Assembly: GCA_035293985.1 (NCBI GenBank)
Contig: DATGLS010000015.1
Location: 200,078-264,077 of the forward strand
Direction: 5' to 3'
Source: JAVDCA01 sp035293985
GTDB taxonomy: Bacteria > Pseudomonadota > Alphaproteobacteria > Rhizobiales > Xanthobacteraceae
Length of the DNA stretch: 64,000 nucleotides
Every line of letters begins with the position of its first letter. Within the stretch, counting starts at the first letter, position 1. Below are positions 17,381-26,104 of this stretch, in pieces. The notes below the pieces were generated by a model, which worked only from the letters and a program-made list of their open reading frames with translations, had not been told where the DNA came from and ran no database searches. A program made the position numbers and the translations under genes.

Positions 17381-18358
17381 ATGGTGGCAGGTGTACGCGT
17401 TCACAAATACGGCGGTCCGGAGGTCCTGACCTACGAGCAGTTCGACCTGCCGGCGCCCGCGCAGGGCCAAGTGCGGGTGAAACACCATGCGTCCGGCGTG
17501 AACTTCATCGACACGTATTTCCGCAGCGGGCTCTATCCCTCGCCGGTCGGGCTGCCGTTCGTCTCAGGCAACGAGGGCGCCGGCGAGGTGACCGCCGTCG
17601 GCCCGGGCGTGACCGACCTCAAGGTCGGCGACCGCGTCGGCTACGTGGTGGCGCTCGGCGGCTATGCGGAGGAGCGCAACCTGATGGCCGACCGCGCCGT
17701 CAAGCTGCCGTCCTCGATCAGCTACGAGCAGGCGGCCGCCATGATGCTCAAGGGCATGACGGTCGAATACCTGGTCAAGCGCACCTTCAAGGTCGAGAAG
17801 GGCATGAACGTGCTGGTGCACGCGGCGGCCGGCGGCGTCGGCCTCATCCTGTGCCAGTGGGCGAACCATCTCGGCGCCAACGTGATCGGCACCGTCGGCT
17901 CGAAGGAAAAGGCGGATCTCGCCAAGGCGAACGGTTGTCACCACACGATTCTCTACTCGTCGGAGAACTTCGTCGACCGCGTCAAGCAGATCACCAACGG
18001 CGCGCTGTGCGAGGTGGTCTATGACGGCATCGGCAAGACCACGTTCCCGGCTTCCCTCGACTGCATCAAGCCGCTCGGCATGTTCGTGAGCTTCGGCAGC
18101 GCGTCCGGCCCGATCACGTCGTTCGACATCAACCTGCTGCAGCAGAAGGGCTCACTGTTCGCCACCCGGCCGACGCTCAACACCTATGCGGCCAAGCGCG
18201 CCGACCTCATCGCCATCGCCAACGACCTGTTCGACGTGGTCGGCAGCGGCAAAGTGAAGATCCCGGTCAACCAGACCTATCCGCTCAAGGACGCCGCCAA
18301 GGCGCACAAGGACCTGGAGAGCCGACACACGACGGGTTCATCGATCCTTGTGCCGTAA
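17381..18358 (+). CDS. NADPH:quinone oxidoreductase (zeta-crystallin/QOR type)
   Basis: 325 residues, zinc-free medium-chain dehydrogenase/reductase. Motifs: VHKYGGPEVLTYE, the ASGVNFIDTYFRSGLYP segment typical of quinone reductases, GNEGAGEVTAVGPGV, and the nucleotide-binding VHAAAGGVGLILCQWA. A ribosome site TGAGGAG precedes ATG 17381. It would reduce quinones using NADPH and one electron per step. The upstream 170-base gap has no obvious regulatory site. The next gene starts 12 bases after the stop, a likely two-gene unit. Confidence 0.92.
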   Translation: MVAGVRVHKYGGPEVLTYEQFDLPAPAQGQVRVKHHASGVNFIDTYFRSGLYPSPVGLPFVSGNEGAGEVTAVGPGVTDLKVGDRVGYVVALGGYAEERNLMADRAVKLPSSISYEQAAAMMLKGMTVEYLVKRTFKVEKGMNVLVHAAAGGVGLILCQWANHLGANVIGTVGSKEKADLAKANGCHHTILYSSENFVDRVKQITNGALCEVVYDGIGKTTFPASLDCIKPLGMFVSFGSASGPITSFDINLLQQKGSLFATRPTLNTYAAKRADLIAIANDLFDVVGSGKVKIPVNQTYPLKDAAKAHKDLESRHTTGSSILVP

Positions 18359-18370
18359 CGTCAGGCCAGA

Positions 18371-19150
18371 ATGACCGACATCGCCTCCGCGACGCCCAGC
18401 GATCCGGCTCGCGGAGACGAACCCGATCTGTTGCCCAAACGGCTGGGCGTCTGGTCGACGCTCGGCTGGGGCCTGCTCGTCTTTGCGGTCACGCAGGCGG
18501 TGGGCATCATCGCGCTCGCGGTCTGGAACGTGGCGCATGGCGTGGAAGCGCTCGCCATTTCGGGCTATGACGGCGCCCAGATCGCGCTCACAACGCTGGT
18601 CATCAACGCGCTTCAGGTGGCGCTGCTGATCGAGATCCCGCGATGGCGGCTCGGCGCGCGCGCGTTCGACTATCTGGCGCTGACACGGTTTTCCTTCGGA
18701 AATCTCCTGATCGGCGTGGTCGCAATCATCGCCGTCGTGGCGGCGCTTGACGGCATCAGCCATCTGGTGCGCTCCGATACGGTGACGCCGTTCGAGACCG
18801 ATATCTTCACCAGCGGCCGCGCCGAAGGCTGGCTCACGGCCGTGATCATTGCCGTGGTTGTGGTCGGGCCGATCGGCGAGGAGGTGCTGTTTCGCGGCTT
18901 TTTGTTTCGCGGCTGGGTCACGCCGGGCTGGGGCGGCCCCATCGGGGCGGTGGCGATTCCGGTGTTGTGGTCGGCGATGCACCTGCAATACGACTGGTTC
19001 GGCATGAGCCAGGTTTTCCTCATCGGCCTGGTGCTCAGCTGGCTGCGCTGGCGCAGCGGTTCGTGCCTGCTCACGATCGCCCTGCACATGCTGGTCAACC
19101 TCGTCGGCATGGTCGAGGTCGCGCTGAAGGTCGGCTGGTCGGGGGGCTGA
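18371..19150 (+). CDS. CPBP family intramembrane metalloprotease
   Basis: 259 residues with about seven or eight hydrophobic segments. The CPBP (Rce1-like, ABI) signature is visible: IGEEVLFRGFLFRGW (EExxxR) followed by IPVLWSAMHLQYDWF with the second-motif His and LTIALHMLVN with the third His. Bacterial members are proposed prenyl-protein or maturation proteases; no substrate is evident here. It follows the quinone oxidoreductase by 12 bases and is convergent with the diguanylate cyclase gene. Confidence 0.87.
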   Translation: MTDIASATPSDPARGDEPDLLPKRLGVWSTLGWGLLVFAVTQAVGIIALAVWNVAHGVEALAISGYDGAQIALTTLVINALQVALLIEIPRWRLGARAFDYLALTRFSFGNLLIGVVAIIAVVAALDGISHLVRSDTVTPFETDIFTSGRAEGWLTAVIIAVVVVGPIGEEVLFRGFLFRGWVTPGWGGPIGAVAIPVLWSAMHLQYDWFGMSQVFLIGLVLSWLRWRSGSCLLTIALHMLVNLVGMVEVALKVGWSGG

Positions 19151-19158
19151 TCCCCAGG

Positions 19159-20217
19159 TCAGGCCGCGGCGCTGCCGTGGGCGAGCTCCAACTCCGTGAC
19201 GGTGCGGTTGCGGCCGCCGCGCTTGGCGGCGTAGAGCGCGCGGTCGCAGCGCTCGAACAGGCTCGCGAGCGTCTCGCCGGGCACGAATTGCGCGACGCCG
19301 ATCGATACCGTGATCCGGGAGAGGAGCTCGCCCGTGGAACGCCGCTTGATCTCACGGCTCGCGATGAGCTGGCGGATGCGCTCCGCGATCGCGACGGCGG
19401 CGCCGATGTCGATGCCGGGCAGAATGCCGATCATCTCCTCGCCGCCGTACCGCGCCGCCAGATCCTCGTCGCGCATCCCGCCCTGGAGCACCTGAGCGAT
19501 CAGGCGCAGGACCTGATCGCCGAATTGATGGCCGAACCTGTCGTTGAACTGCTTGAAGTGGTCGACATCGACCAGAAAAATGCTCAGCGACTGGCCGCTC
19601 TCCATCGCCGCGATCTGCCGCAGCCGCAGGAAGTCATCGAGCGCATGGCGGTTGGCGAGCCCGGTCAGGGCGTCGGTGCGGGAACGCTGCTCTACGGTGG
19701 CCAGCGTGCCGCGGATCTTGTCCAGCTCCTGCAAGGAGGCGCTGAAATTCGCCTCGAGCTTCGTGGCCCGCGTGAGCGAGCGCGACAGCTCGGCCACCAG
19801 GCCCTCGATGATTTCGCGAGACTCGAGGTCGCGCTTGATCTGCGACGCGACGCCGCCCAGCGCCGCCACATGGTCGCGGCTGTCCGCGATCGAGGTCGCC
19901 AGATAGCTGCGCGCGGTGTCGACGAGCCCGTGCAGCTCCTCGGAAATCTTCACCTGCTTGGCGGTCCAGTGCGCCTCGCCGCCCACATAGGAGAGAAACA
20001 GGCTGCGGTTCGTTTCCGCATCGAACGCGCGCTTGTTGGCGACAAGGATGTTGATGATCCGCGTGAGCTCGGGCGCGGTGCCGAGCGCGAACGTGAACCA
20101 GGTCTCGAAGTTCTGCGGCGTCGCCGGCACGTTGTGCTCGGACATGAGCTGCAGCGCGCGGCCCGCCGTCGCGGTCGCGCCCTCGAAATCGGTTTCACTG
20201 GTCGGTACCGGGCCCAT
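19159..20217 (-). CDS. Diguanylate cyclase (GGDEF domain) with conserved inhibitory site
   Basis: 352 residues from ATG 20217. The N-terminal half is helical and without a recognised sensor. The C-terminal GGDEF domain has TDALTGLANRHALDDFL, LFLVDVDHFKQFND-like DVDHFKQFND, and the active-site loop as RYGGEEM, where GG-E-E is a functional variant. The product-inhibition I-site RxxD (RDED) lies exactly five residues upstream, so this looks like an active, feedback-controlled enzyme making c-di-GMP. The frame runs open to 20331, but those residues are not conserved-looking. Confidence 0.88.
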   Translation of the reverse strand: MGPVPTSETDFEGATATAGRALQLMSEHNVPATPQNFETWFTFALGTAPELTRIINILVANKRAFDAETNRSLFLSYVGGEAHWTAKQVKISEELHGLVDTARSYLATSIADSRDHVAALGGVASQIKRDLESREIIEGLVAELSRSLTRATKLEANFSASLQELDKIRGTLATVEQRSRTDALTGLANRHALDDFLRLRQIAAMESGQSLSIFLVDVDHFKQFNDRFGHQFGDQVLRLIAQVLQGGMRDEDLAARYGGEEMIGILPGIDIGAAVAIAERIRQLIASREIKRRSTGELLSRITVSIGVAQFVPGETLASLFERCDRALYAAKRGGRNRTVTELELAHGSAAA

Positions 20218-20370
20218 GGATCGGTCGCAGCCCCCGAAGACGGACGTCGTCGGAGCGGCTCGAATGGTTGCATTGAAAAGTGAGCAATGCCTCAACGGCG
20301 CAGGAAAAGACTGCACAAAATTGCTAGGCATTTACACGTATATCGACGTGAAAAAGTGCGGATCGATGCC

Positions 20371-21051
20371 TTACGGTATCATCTGCACGAGCCGATCGAA
20401 GCCGGCGTGCTCGGGTGTGGAGGCGGGCAGGCGCGGGACCGTGATGATGTCGATTTTCGGCGCGAAGCGCGCGATGGTGTCCCTCGTCTCGTCGAGGCGC
20501 ACCGGACTGCCGGCGCTTTCGCTGATGACCAACGCGGTCACCGCAAGCTCGTGGCGCGCCAGCGTATCAAGCGCCGTCAGCGTGTGGCTGATGGTGCCGA
20601 GATAGCTGCCGCCGACCAGGATCACCGGCAACCGGAGCGCCTTCATCCAGTCGAGCATCGTGTGATCGCTGTCGGCCGGCGACATGAGGCCGCCGATGCC
20701 CTCGATCAGCAGACAATCGTGGTCCGCCGCGATCGCGGCGCGGCAGAATTCGATCAGCCTCGGATAGTCGAGCTTGCGCTTCTCGCGCGCCGCAGCCATG
20801 TCGGGCGACAGCGGCGCCCGGAAACGCCACGGCGAAATCTCGGCGATGGCTTCGAGAGTCGGCTCGCGGCCGAGCGCCGCGAGCAGAAGTCCGCCGTCAC
20901 TGCCGGCGGCCTCGGCGGGCTCGAAGCCCGAGACGATCGGCTTGAGCGCCGCCACCACACGCCCACGCGCGCGCAATGCGCGGATGAGGCCGCGCGCCAC
21001 GAAGGTCTTGCCGACGTCGGTGCCGGTTGCGGTGATGAAGAAGGCGCTCAT
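20371..21051 (-). CDS. bioD: Dethiobiotin synthetase BioD
   Basis: 226 residues. BioD uses ATP and CO2 to close the ureido ring of dethiobiotin in biotin synthesis. It starts MSAFFITATGTDVGKTFVAR, whose GTDVGKT is the P-loop, followed by AALKPIVSGFEP and LIEGIGGLMSP. ATG 21051 overlaps the bioF stop (ATGA). The frame is open to 21099, but the upstream part is just the translated repeat and is not BioD. bioA is about 2.3 kb away on the other strand; bioB is not in the window. Confidence 0.93.
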   Translation of the reverse strand: MSAFFITATGTDVGKTFVARGLIRALRARGRVVAALKPIVSGFEPAEAAGSDGGLLLAALGREPTLEAIAEISPWRFRAPLSPDMAAAREKRKLDYPRLIEFCRAAIAADHDCLLIEGIGGLMSPADSDHTMLDWMKALRLPVILVGGSYLGTISHTLTALDTLARHELAVTALVISESAGSPVRLDETRDTIARFAPKIDIITVPRLPASTPEHAGFDRLVQMIP

Positions 21052-22232
21052 GCGCCGACCCCTTGCACCCCTTGCACCCCTTGCACCCTTGGCGCCCACT
21101 CGCGCACCAGATCGGCGAGCCGCTCGATCTCCTCATCGGGATGGCCGGCCGTGAAGGCGAGGCGCAGGCGCGCGGTGCCCTCCGGCACGGTCGGCGGACG
21201 GATCGCGACCGCGAGGAAGCCCGCCTGCTCGAGCCGGCGACTGGCCGCCAGCGCGTCGGCCGCCTTACCTATGACAATCGGGACGATCGAGCTCTGCGCC
21301 TGCGGCAATCCGGCGCGGCGCGTGAAGGCGCGCGCCTTGGCGAGGGGCAACGCCACATAGTCCGGCTCGCGCGCAATCAGGTCGAGCGCCGCGATCGCGG
21401 CGGCGACCGTGCCCGGTGGGAGGCCGGTCGAGTAAACCAGGCTGCGGGCGCGGTTGTGCATGAGCTCGATCACGGGGTGCGACGCGCAGAGATAACCGCC
21501 ATAGACGCCGATCGCCTTCGATAGGGTGCCCATCTGCAGCGGCGCGTCGGCGGGCGTGCGCCCCGCATAGGTCGAGCCGCGGCCGCCGCCGACCACGCCG
21601 ATGCCATGCGCGTCGTCCGACAGCAGCCAGGCGTCGTGGCGGCGCGCGACGTCGCCCAGCTCGACCAACGGGGCTAGGTCGCCATCCATCGAGAAGACGC
21701 CATCGGTCGCAATCAGGGCGCGCGGATGGCGGGCGCGATGGGTGCGCAGCAGCGCCTCGGCATGCGCCACGTCATTGTGCCGAAACGTCAGCACGCTCGC
21801 CCGCGCCATCCGCGCGCCGGCCCAGATGCAGGCGTGGGCGAGCTCGTCGAGGATCACGATGTCATCCGGCCCGATCAGCGCCGGGATGATGCCCGTGTTG
21901 GCGAGGAAGCCGGAGCCGAACACGCAGGCCGCATCGGTACCTTTCAGCCGGGCGAGGCGCACTTCGAGCTCGCGATAGAGTGGATGGTTGCCGGTCACGA
22001 GCCGCGAGGCACCGGCGCCGACGCCATAGCGTTCGGTCGCCGCGACGGCGGCGGCCTTGAGGGCCGGGTGCTGAGACAGATTGAGATAGTCGTTGCACGA
22101 GAAGGACAACAGCCGGCGCCCATTACGCTCGACGTAGAGCGCTCCACGCGCCGTGTCCGCGAGCGCACGGCGCAGCCCGCCGCGCTCGAGCGCGGCGAGC
22201 TTGGCGGCCGCGAACGCATCAAGCGATTGCAT
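21048..22232 (-). CDS. bioF: 8-amino-7-oxononanoate synthase BioF
   Basis: 394 residues. A PLP-dependent alpha-oxoamine synthase that condenses pimeloyl-ACP or -CoA with alanine. Motifs: SFSCNDYLNLSQHPALK, GVGAGASRLVTGNH, VILDELAHACIWAGAR, LLSDDAHGIGVVGGGR and the PLP lysine in MGTLSKAIGVYGGYL. The ATG at 22232 has GGAGG eleven bases upstream; the frame is open to 22382. The C-terminus ends in VQG repeats encoded by a nine-base tandem repeat, a small oddity. It is coupled to bioD. Confidence 0.93.
   Translation of the reverse strand: MQSLDAFAAAKLAALERGGLRRALADTARGALYVERNGRRLLSFSCNDYLNLSQHPALKAAAVAATERYGVGAGASRLVTGNHPLYRELEVRLARLKGTDAACVFGSGFLANTGIIPALIGPDDIVILDELAHACIWAGARMARASVLTFRHNDVAHAEALLRTHRARHPRALIATDGVFSMDGDLAPLVELGDVARRHDAWLLSDDAHGIGVVGGGRGSTYAGRTPADAPLQMGTLSKAIGVYGGYLCASHPVIELMHNRARSLVYSTGLPPGTVAAAIAALDLIAREPDYVALPLAKARAFTRRAGLPQAQSSIVPIVIGKAADALAASRRLEQAGFLAVAIRPPTVPEGTARLRLAFTAGHPDEEIERLADLVREWAPRVQGVQGVQGVGA
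21059..21085. repeat. Nine-base tandem repeat at the bioF 3' end
   Basis: Three exact copies of CCCCTTGCA at 21059-21085 continue into a partial copy. Read on the minus strand they encode VQG repeats at the very end of BioF, just before the BioF stop. Its unit length keeps the frame, so copy-number changes would lengthen or shorten BioF without breaking it. Confidence 0.85.
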
Positions 22233-22378
22233 CGGACAATTGGCCTCCATCCGGCGTGACCGGGGCCGCATGCCCCGACACAATGCGGCCATTAATGACG
22301 GCGGATCAAAGGCGAGCTCCGCCACGACGGGCTGGGATGCGGCAGTTTGCGGGACGCAACGGCCGCGGGGTAGGCCGC

Positions 22379-22768
22379 TCAAAACGGATCGAATGCGCTG
22401 ATGGTGACGTAATATCCGTCCGGGTCGCGCAGCGAGAACTCCATTGTTCGCGTATTGGGATTCACATGCGGCTCCTCTTCCAGCTGGCTGACGAGCCCGC
22501 GCGCTCGGGGCAGGGCGTGGGCGAAATCATCGACGCGGAAGAACAGGAGGAGGCCGTTGCCCGGGGTGGCGCGATCGGAGCTCGTCAATGAAGGATGCTC
22601 GTGCGCGCCCCATGCGTGGAGACACAGCAAGACCGTTCCATCCGCGTCGACGATTTGCCCGAAGTAGCTGTGGGCGGGAGCCGTCTCCGGCAGGCCAAGC
22701 AGGGACTGATACCATCTGAAGCTCGCCGGCACGTCGGCCACGCCAATGATCGTCCATGTGCGCTTCAT
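22379..22768 (-). CDS. VOC (glyoxalase/bleomycin-resistance-like) family protein
   Basis: 129 residues with the paired beta-alpha-beta-beta-beta layout. The N-terminal half has GVADVPASFRWYQSLLGLPET and SYFGQIVDADGTVLLCLH; the C-terminal half has LFFRVDDFAHALPRARGLV and MEFSLRDPDGYYVTISAFD. The family includes metal-dependent lyases, dioxygenases and resistance proteins; the single-domain length suggests a dimer. It lies between bioF and gapR, close to bioF on the same strand, but a biotin role is not implied by sequence. Confidence 0.87.
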   Translation of the reverse strand: MKRTWTIIGVADVPASFRWYQSLLGLPETAPAHSYFGQIVDADGTVLLCLHAWGAHEHPSLTSSDRATPGNGLLLFFRVDDFAHALPRARGLVSQLEEEPHVNPNTRTMEFSLRDPDGYYVTISAFDPF

Positions 22769-22889
22769 TGGGCTCCTCCTCGGCCGTCATGAGTGTGTTT
22801 ACGATTTGCTTACCACATCCGCCGGCTCGCCTTGATGCATCGTCGAGAATGCCCGAGTTTTCTGCGGTCGTGTTGACCAGGAGTAAACC

Positions 22890-23165
22890 ATGAGCGGACC
22901 GACTGACATTCCAGGCGATCAGCTGCGGACCATCGTCGAGCGCATCGAGCACATCGACGAGGAGATCAAGGAGCTCAACGAGGCCAAACGGGAGATCTTC
23001 ACCGAAGCGAAGAGCAACGGCTTCGATGTCAAGATTCTGCGGGAAGTGATCCGCGTTCGCAAGAAAGACAAGCAGGAGCGCGACGAGCACGAAACGCTCC
23101 TCGACCTCTACATGCAGGCGATCGAGACCCCCAAGCCGGCCAAGCCGACCGCGAAGGCCGCCTGA
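22890..23165 (+). CDS. gapR: GapR-family (DUF2312) nucleoid-associated protein
   Basis: 91 residues. In Caulobacter, GapR binds AT-rich and overtwisted DNA and assists replication. The conserved core is DQLRTIVERIEHIDEEIKE followed by IFTEAKSNGFDVKILREVIR and RKKDKQERDEHETLL, mostly helical and charged. The Ala/Lys-rich end (PAKPTAKAA) resembles a DNA-binding tail. It is a stand-alone gene with its own strong terminator 37 bases downstream. The family match is firm; the exact in vivo role is inherited from Caulobacter. Confidence 0.88.
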   Translation: MSGPTDIPGDQLRTIVERIEHIDEEIKELNEAKREIFTEAKSNGFDVKILREVIRVRKKDKQERDEHETLLDLYMQAIETPKPAKPTAKAA

Positions 23166-23201
23166 GCGAGGGAGGGCCGACCACCCCACCTGACCACGCA
23201 A

Positions 23202-23230
23202 CGGGTGCCGACTGCGTCGGCACCCGTTTT
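23202..23230 (+). terminator. Rho-independent terminator of gapR
   Basis: An 11-bp perfect stem (23202-23212 with 23216-23226), a three-base loop TGC and TTTT at 23227-23230 follow the gapR stop. The orientation fits plus-strand transcripts, separating gapR from bioA. Confidence 0.88.
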
Positions 23231-23305
23231 CGCGTCCGCCGTCCTCTCGCACAAACCGATCACCTGACCCATCCACGTGACCGGGCCGGCGCTTGCGGGC
23301 ACAAT

Positions 23306-24619
23306 ATGCTCATGGACGATCTTGGATCCCGAGCCCACCCGGTGCCGACCGACTGGTATGCGGCCGGCCGGCCGCATGTCTGGCTGCCCTATACGCAGAT
23401 GAAGACGGCGGCGCCGCCACTCGCCGTGGCGCGCACCGAAGGCTGCCGCATCGTGCTCGCCGACGGGCGCGAGCTGATCGACGGTATCGCGTCATGGTGG
23501 ACCGCCTGCCATGGCTACAATCATCCGCATATCGGCGCCGCGCTGACCCGCCAGGCCGAAATCATGCCGCACGTCATGTTTGGCGGCCTCGTGCACGAGC
23601 CGGCGCTGCGGCTCGCCCGCCGCCTGGCCGACATGCTGCCGGGCGACCTCGACCGGGTGTTCTTCTCCGACTCCGGGTCGGTCGCGGTCGAGATCGCGCT
23701 CAAGATGGCGATCCAGTTCTGGCGCAACGGCGGGCAGGAGGCCCGCTCGCGCTTCGTTACCTTCCGCGGCGGCTACCATGGCGACACCACGGGCGCGATG
23801 GCGGTGAGCGATCCCGACGACAGCATGCACGCGCTGTTTCGCGGGATTCTGCCCGAGCACGTGAACGTCGCCCTGCCGATGGACGATGCAAGCGCACACG
23901 CGCTGGAGCAGGCACTCGAACGGCACGCCGAGAGCCTCGCCGGCATCATCGTCGAACCGGTGGTGCAGGGCGCGGGCGGCATGTTGTTCCATGACGTCGC
24001 CGTGCTGCGCCGCTTGCGTGACCTCGCGGATCGCTACGATCTGCTGCTGATCTTCGACGAGATCTTCACCGGCTTCGGCCGCACCGGCACGATGTTCGCG
24101 TGCGAACAGGCCGAGGTCGTGCCGGACATCATCTGCCTGTCCAAGGCGCTGACCGGCGGCACCTTGCCGCTCGCCGCCACGGTTGCGCGCCGGCGCGTGT
24201 TCGAGGCGTTCTGGTCGGACGATCCGCGCCATGCCCTGATGCACGGCCCGACCTACATGGCGAACGCGCTCGCCTGCGCGGCCGCCAATGCGTCGCTCGA
24301 CGTGTTCGAGCGCGAGCCGCGGCTCGCGCAGGTGAAGGCGATTTCGCGACAAATCGCGCGGGGGCTCGAGCCTTGCCGCGGGCTGCCGCGCGTCAAGGAT
24401 GTGCGTGTGACGGGCGCCATCGGCGTGGTCGAGCTCGATCGCATCGACGATCTCGACGCCATGCGGCGCCGCTTTGTCGATGCCGGTGTCTTCATCCGGC
24501 CGTTCGGCTCGATCGTCTACCTGACGCCGGCATTCACGATCACCGATACGGACCTCGAACGATTGGTCGGCTCCGTCGTGAGGGTGGTCAGCGAGCTCGA
24601 CAACCACTCGGCATGGTGA
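23306..24619 (+). CDS. bioA: Adenosylmethionine-8-amino-7-oxononanoate aminotransferase BioA
   Basis: 437 residues. BioA transfers the amino group of S-adenosylmethionine to 8-amino-7-oxononanoate, the step between BioF and BioD. Class III aminotransferase motifs: HVWLPYTQMKTAAPPLAVA, DGIASWWTACHGYNHPHI (the SAM-recognising WW), FRGGYHGDTTGAMAVSDP, LLLIFDEIFTGFGRTGTMF and the PLP lysine in CLSKALTGGTLPLAA. It starts at ATG 23306 (or 23312). It is on the opposite strand from bioFD, with VOC and gapR between, instead of a bioBFDA operon. Confidence 0.94.
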   Translation: MLMDDLGSRAHPVPTDWYAAGRPHVWLPYTQMKTAAPPLAVARTEGCRIVLADGRELIDGIASWWTACHGYNHPHIGAALTRQAEIMPHVMFGGLVHEPALRLARRLADMLPGDLDRVFFSDSGSVAVEIALKMAIQFWRNGGQEARSRFVTFRGGYHGDTTGAMAVSDPDDSMHALFRGILPEHVNVALPMDDASAHALEQALERHAESLAGIIVEPVVQGAGGMLFHDVAVLRRLRDLADRYDLLLIFDEIFTGFGRTGTMFACEQAEVVPDIICLSKALTGGTLPLAATVARRRVFEAFWSDDPRHALMHGPTYMANALACAAANASLDVFEREPRLAQVKAISRQIARGLEPCRGLPRVKDVRVTGAIGVVELDRIDDLDAMRRRFVDAGVFIRPFGSIVYLTPAFTITDTDLERLVGSVVRVVSELDNHSAW

Positions 24620-24730
24620 GGAGCTCGGCCGCGCTTGCGGCCGCGCGTCTCGAACCATGGCCCGCACACGCTTCGAGACGCCTCGCGCGAAGACGCGCAC
24701 GGCTCCTTCAGGATGAGTCGGAACGGGGGC

Positions 24731-26098
24731 TCAGAACCCGACCGCGGTCCCGTGCAGATCGTAGGCGTCGGCGCGCTCGATCTTCACTGTGGCGATCTCG
24801 CCGACCCGGAGCGGCCGGTGCGCCGCCACATAGACGGCGCCGTCGATCTCCGGCGCGTCGCCTTTGCTGCGGCCCTTGGCGATGCTTGGGCCGACCTCGT
24901 CGATGATCACCTGCTGGCGGGTTCCGACCTTGCGCTTCAGCCGCCGGGCCGAGATCGCCTGCTGGCGCTGCATGAAGCGGTCGTAGCGCTCGGCCTTGAT
25001 TTCGTCGGGCACCGCGGCAGCGAGGTCGTTGGCGGTGGCGCCGCGCACCGGCTCGTACTTGAAGCAGCCGACCCGATCGAGCGCGGCCGCATCGAGCCAG
25101 TCGAGCAGGAAAGCGACATCCGCCTCGGTCTCGCCCGGGAATCCGACGATGAAGGTCGAGCGTAGCGTCAGGTCGGGGCAAATCTCGCGCCAGCGCGCGA
25201 TGCGTTCCAGCGTCTTCTCCTGTGCGGCCGGACGGCGCATGCGGCGCAGCACGTCGGGCGAGGCGTGCTGGAACGGCACGTCGAGATAGGGCAGCACCTT
25301 GCCGTCGGCCATCAGCGCGATCACCTCGTCGACGTGCGGGTAGGGATAGACGTAGTGCAGCCGCACCCACACGCCCAGCTCGCCCAGCGCCTGCGCGAGG
25401 TCGAGGAATTTCGCCCGCACCTCGCGGTCCTTCCAGGTGCTGGCCGCATATTTGATATCGACGCCGTAGGCCGAGGTGTCCTGCGAGATAACCAGCAGCT
25501 CCTTGACGCCGGCCGCGACCAGCTTCTCGGCTTCGCGCAGCACATCGGCGGCGGGGCGTGAGACGAGGTCGCCGCGCAGCTTCGGGATGATGCAGAAGCT
25601 GCAGCGGTTGTTGCAGCCCTCGGAAATCTTCAGATAGGCGTAATGGCGCGGCGTGAGCCGGATGCCCTGCGGCGGCACCAGATCGAGGAACGGATCGTGC
25701 TGCGGCGGCGCGGCGCGATGGACGGCGTCGAGCACGCTTTCGTATTGCTGCGGCCCCGTGACGGCGAGCACGCCGGGGTACCGCTGGGTGATGCTCTCGG
25801 GCTCGGCCCCCATGCAGCCGGTGACGACCACCTTGCCGTTCACCGCGAGCGCTGTGCCGATGGCGTCGAGCGACTCCGACTTGGCGCTGTCGAGGAAGCC
25901 GCAGGTGTTGACGATGACGAGATCGGCGCCCTGATGCGTGCGGGTGAGCTCATAGCCCTCGGCGCGCAGCCGCGTGATGATGCGCTCGGAATCGACCAGC
26001 GCCTTCGGACAGCCGAGCGAGACGAAGCTGACTTTCGGTGCCGTCGGCGCTTCCGCGCGCGTCTGCTCTTCAGGCTTCGTCGGCACGCGTTGATCCAA
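24731..26098 (-). CDS. rimO: Ribosomal protein S12 methylthiotransferase RimO
   Basis: 455 residues. RimO adds a methylthio group to Asp88 of ribosomal protein S12 using two iron-sulfur clusters. The N-terminal UPF0004 domain holds SLGCPKALVDSERI, VIVNTCGFLDSAKSES and VVTGCMGAEPE, whose cysteines bind the auxiliary cluster. The radical SAM motif is CNNRCSFCIIPKLRG. The Pro-rich and acidic N-terminal 20 residues are ordinary lead-in. The C-terminal TRAM-like domain includes VGTRQQVIIDEVGPSIAKGR. It is convergent with bioA and follows the DUF1932 gene by six bases. Confidence 0.94.
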   Translation of the reverse strand: MDQRVPTKPEEQTRAEAPTAPKVSFVSLGCPKALVDSERIITRLRAEGYELTRTHQGADLVIVNTCGFLDSAKSESLDAIGTALAVNGKVVVTGCMGAEPESITQRYPGVLAVTGPQQYESVLDAVHRAAPPQHDPFLDLVPPQGIRLTPRHYAYLKISEGCNNRCSFCIIPKLRGDLVSRPAADVLREAEKLVAAGVKELLVISQDTSAYGVDIKYAASTWKDREVRAKFLDLAQALGELGVWVRLHYVYPYPHVDEVIALMADGKVLPYLDVPFQHASPDVLRRMRRPAAQEKTLERIARWREICPDLTLRSTFIVGFPGETEADVAFLLDWLDAAALDRVGCFKYEPVRGATANDLAAAVPDEIKAERYDRFMQRQQAISARRLKRKVGTRQQVIIDEVGPSIAKGRSKGDAPEIDGAVYVAAHRPLRVGEIATVKIERADAYDLHGTAVGF

Positions 26099-26104
26099 AT
26101 TCGT

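Noticed and set aside
23166..23305. A CRISPR or biotin riboswitch/BioR site upstream of bioA
   Set aside because: No repeats, no TTATC-type BioR palindrome and no riboswitch-like conserved structure was found; only the gapR terminator is present.
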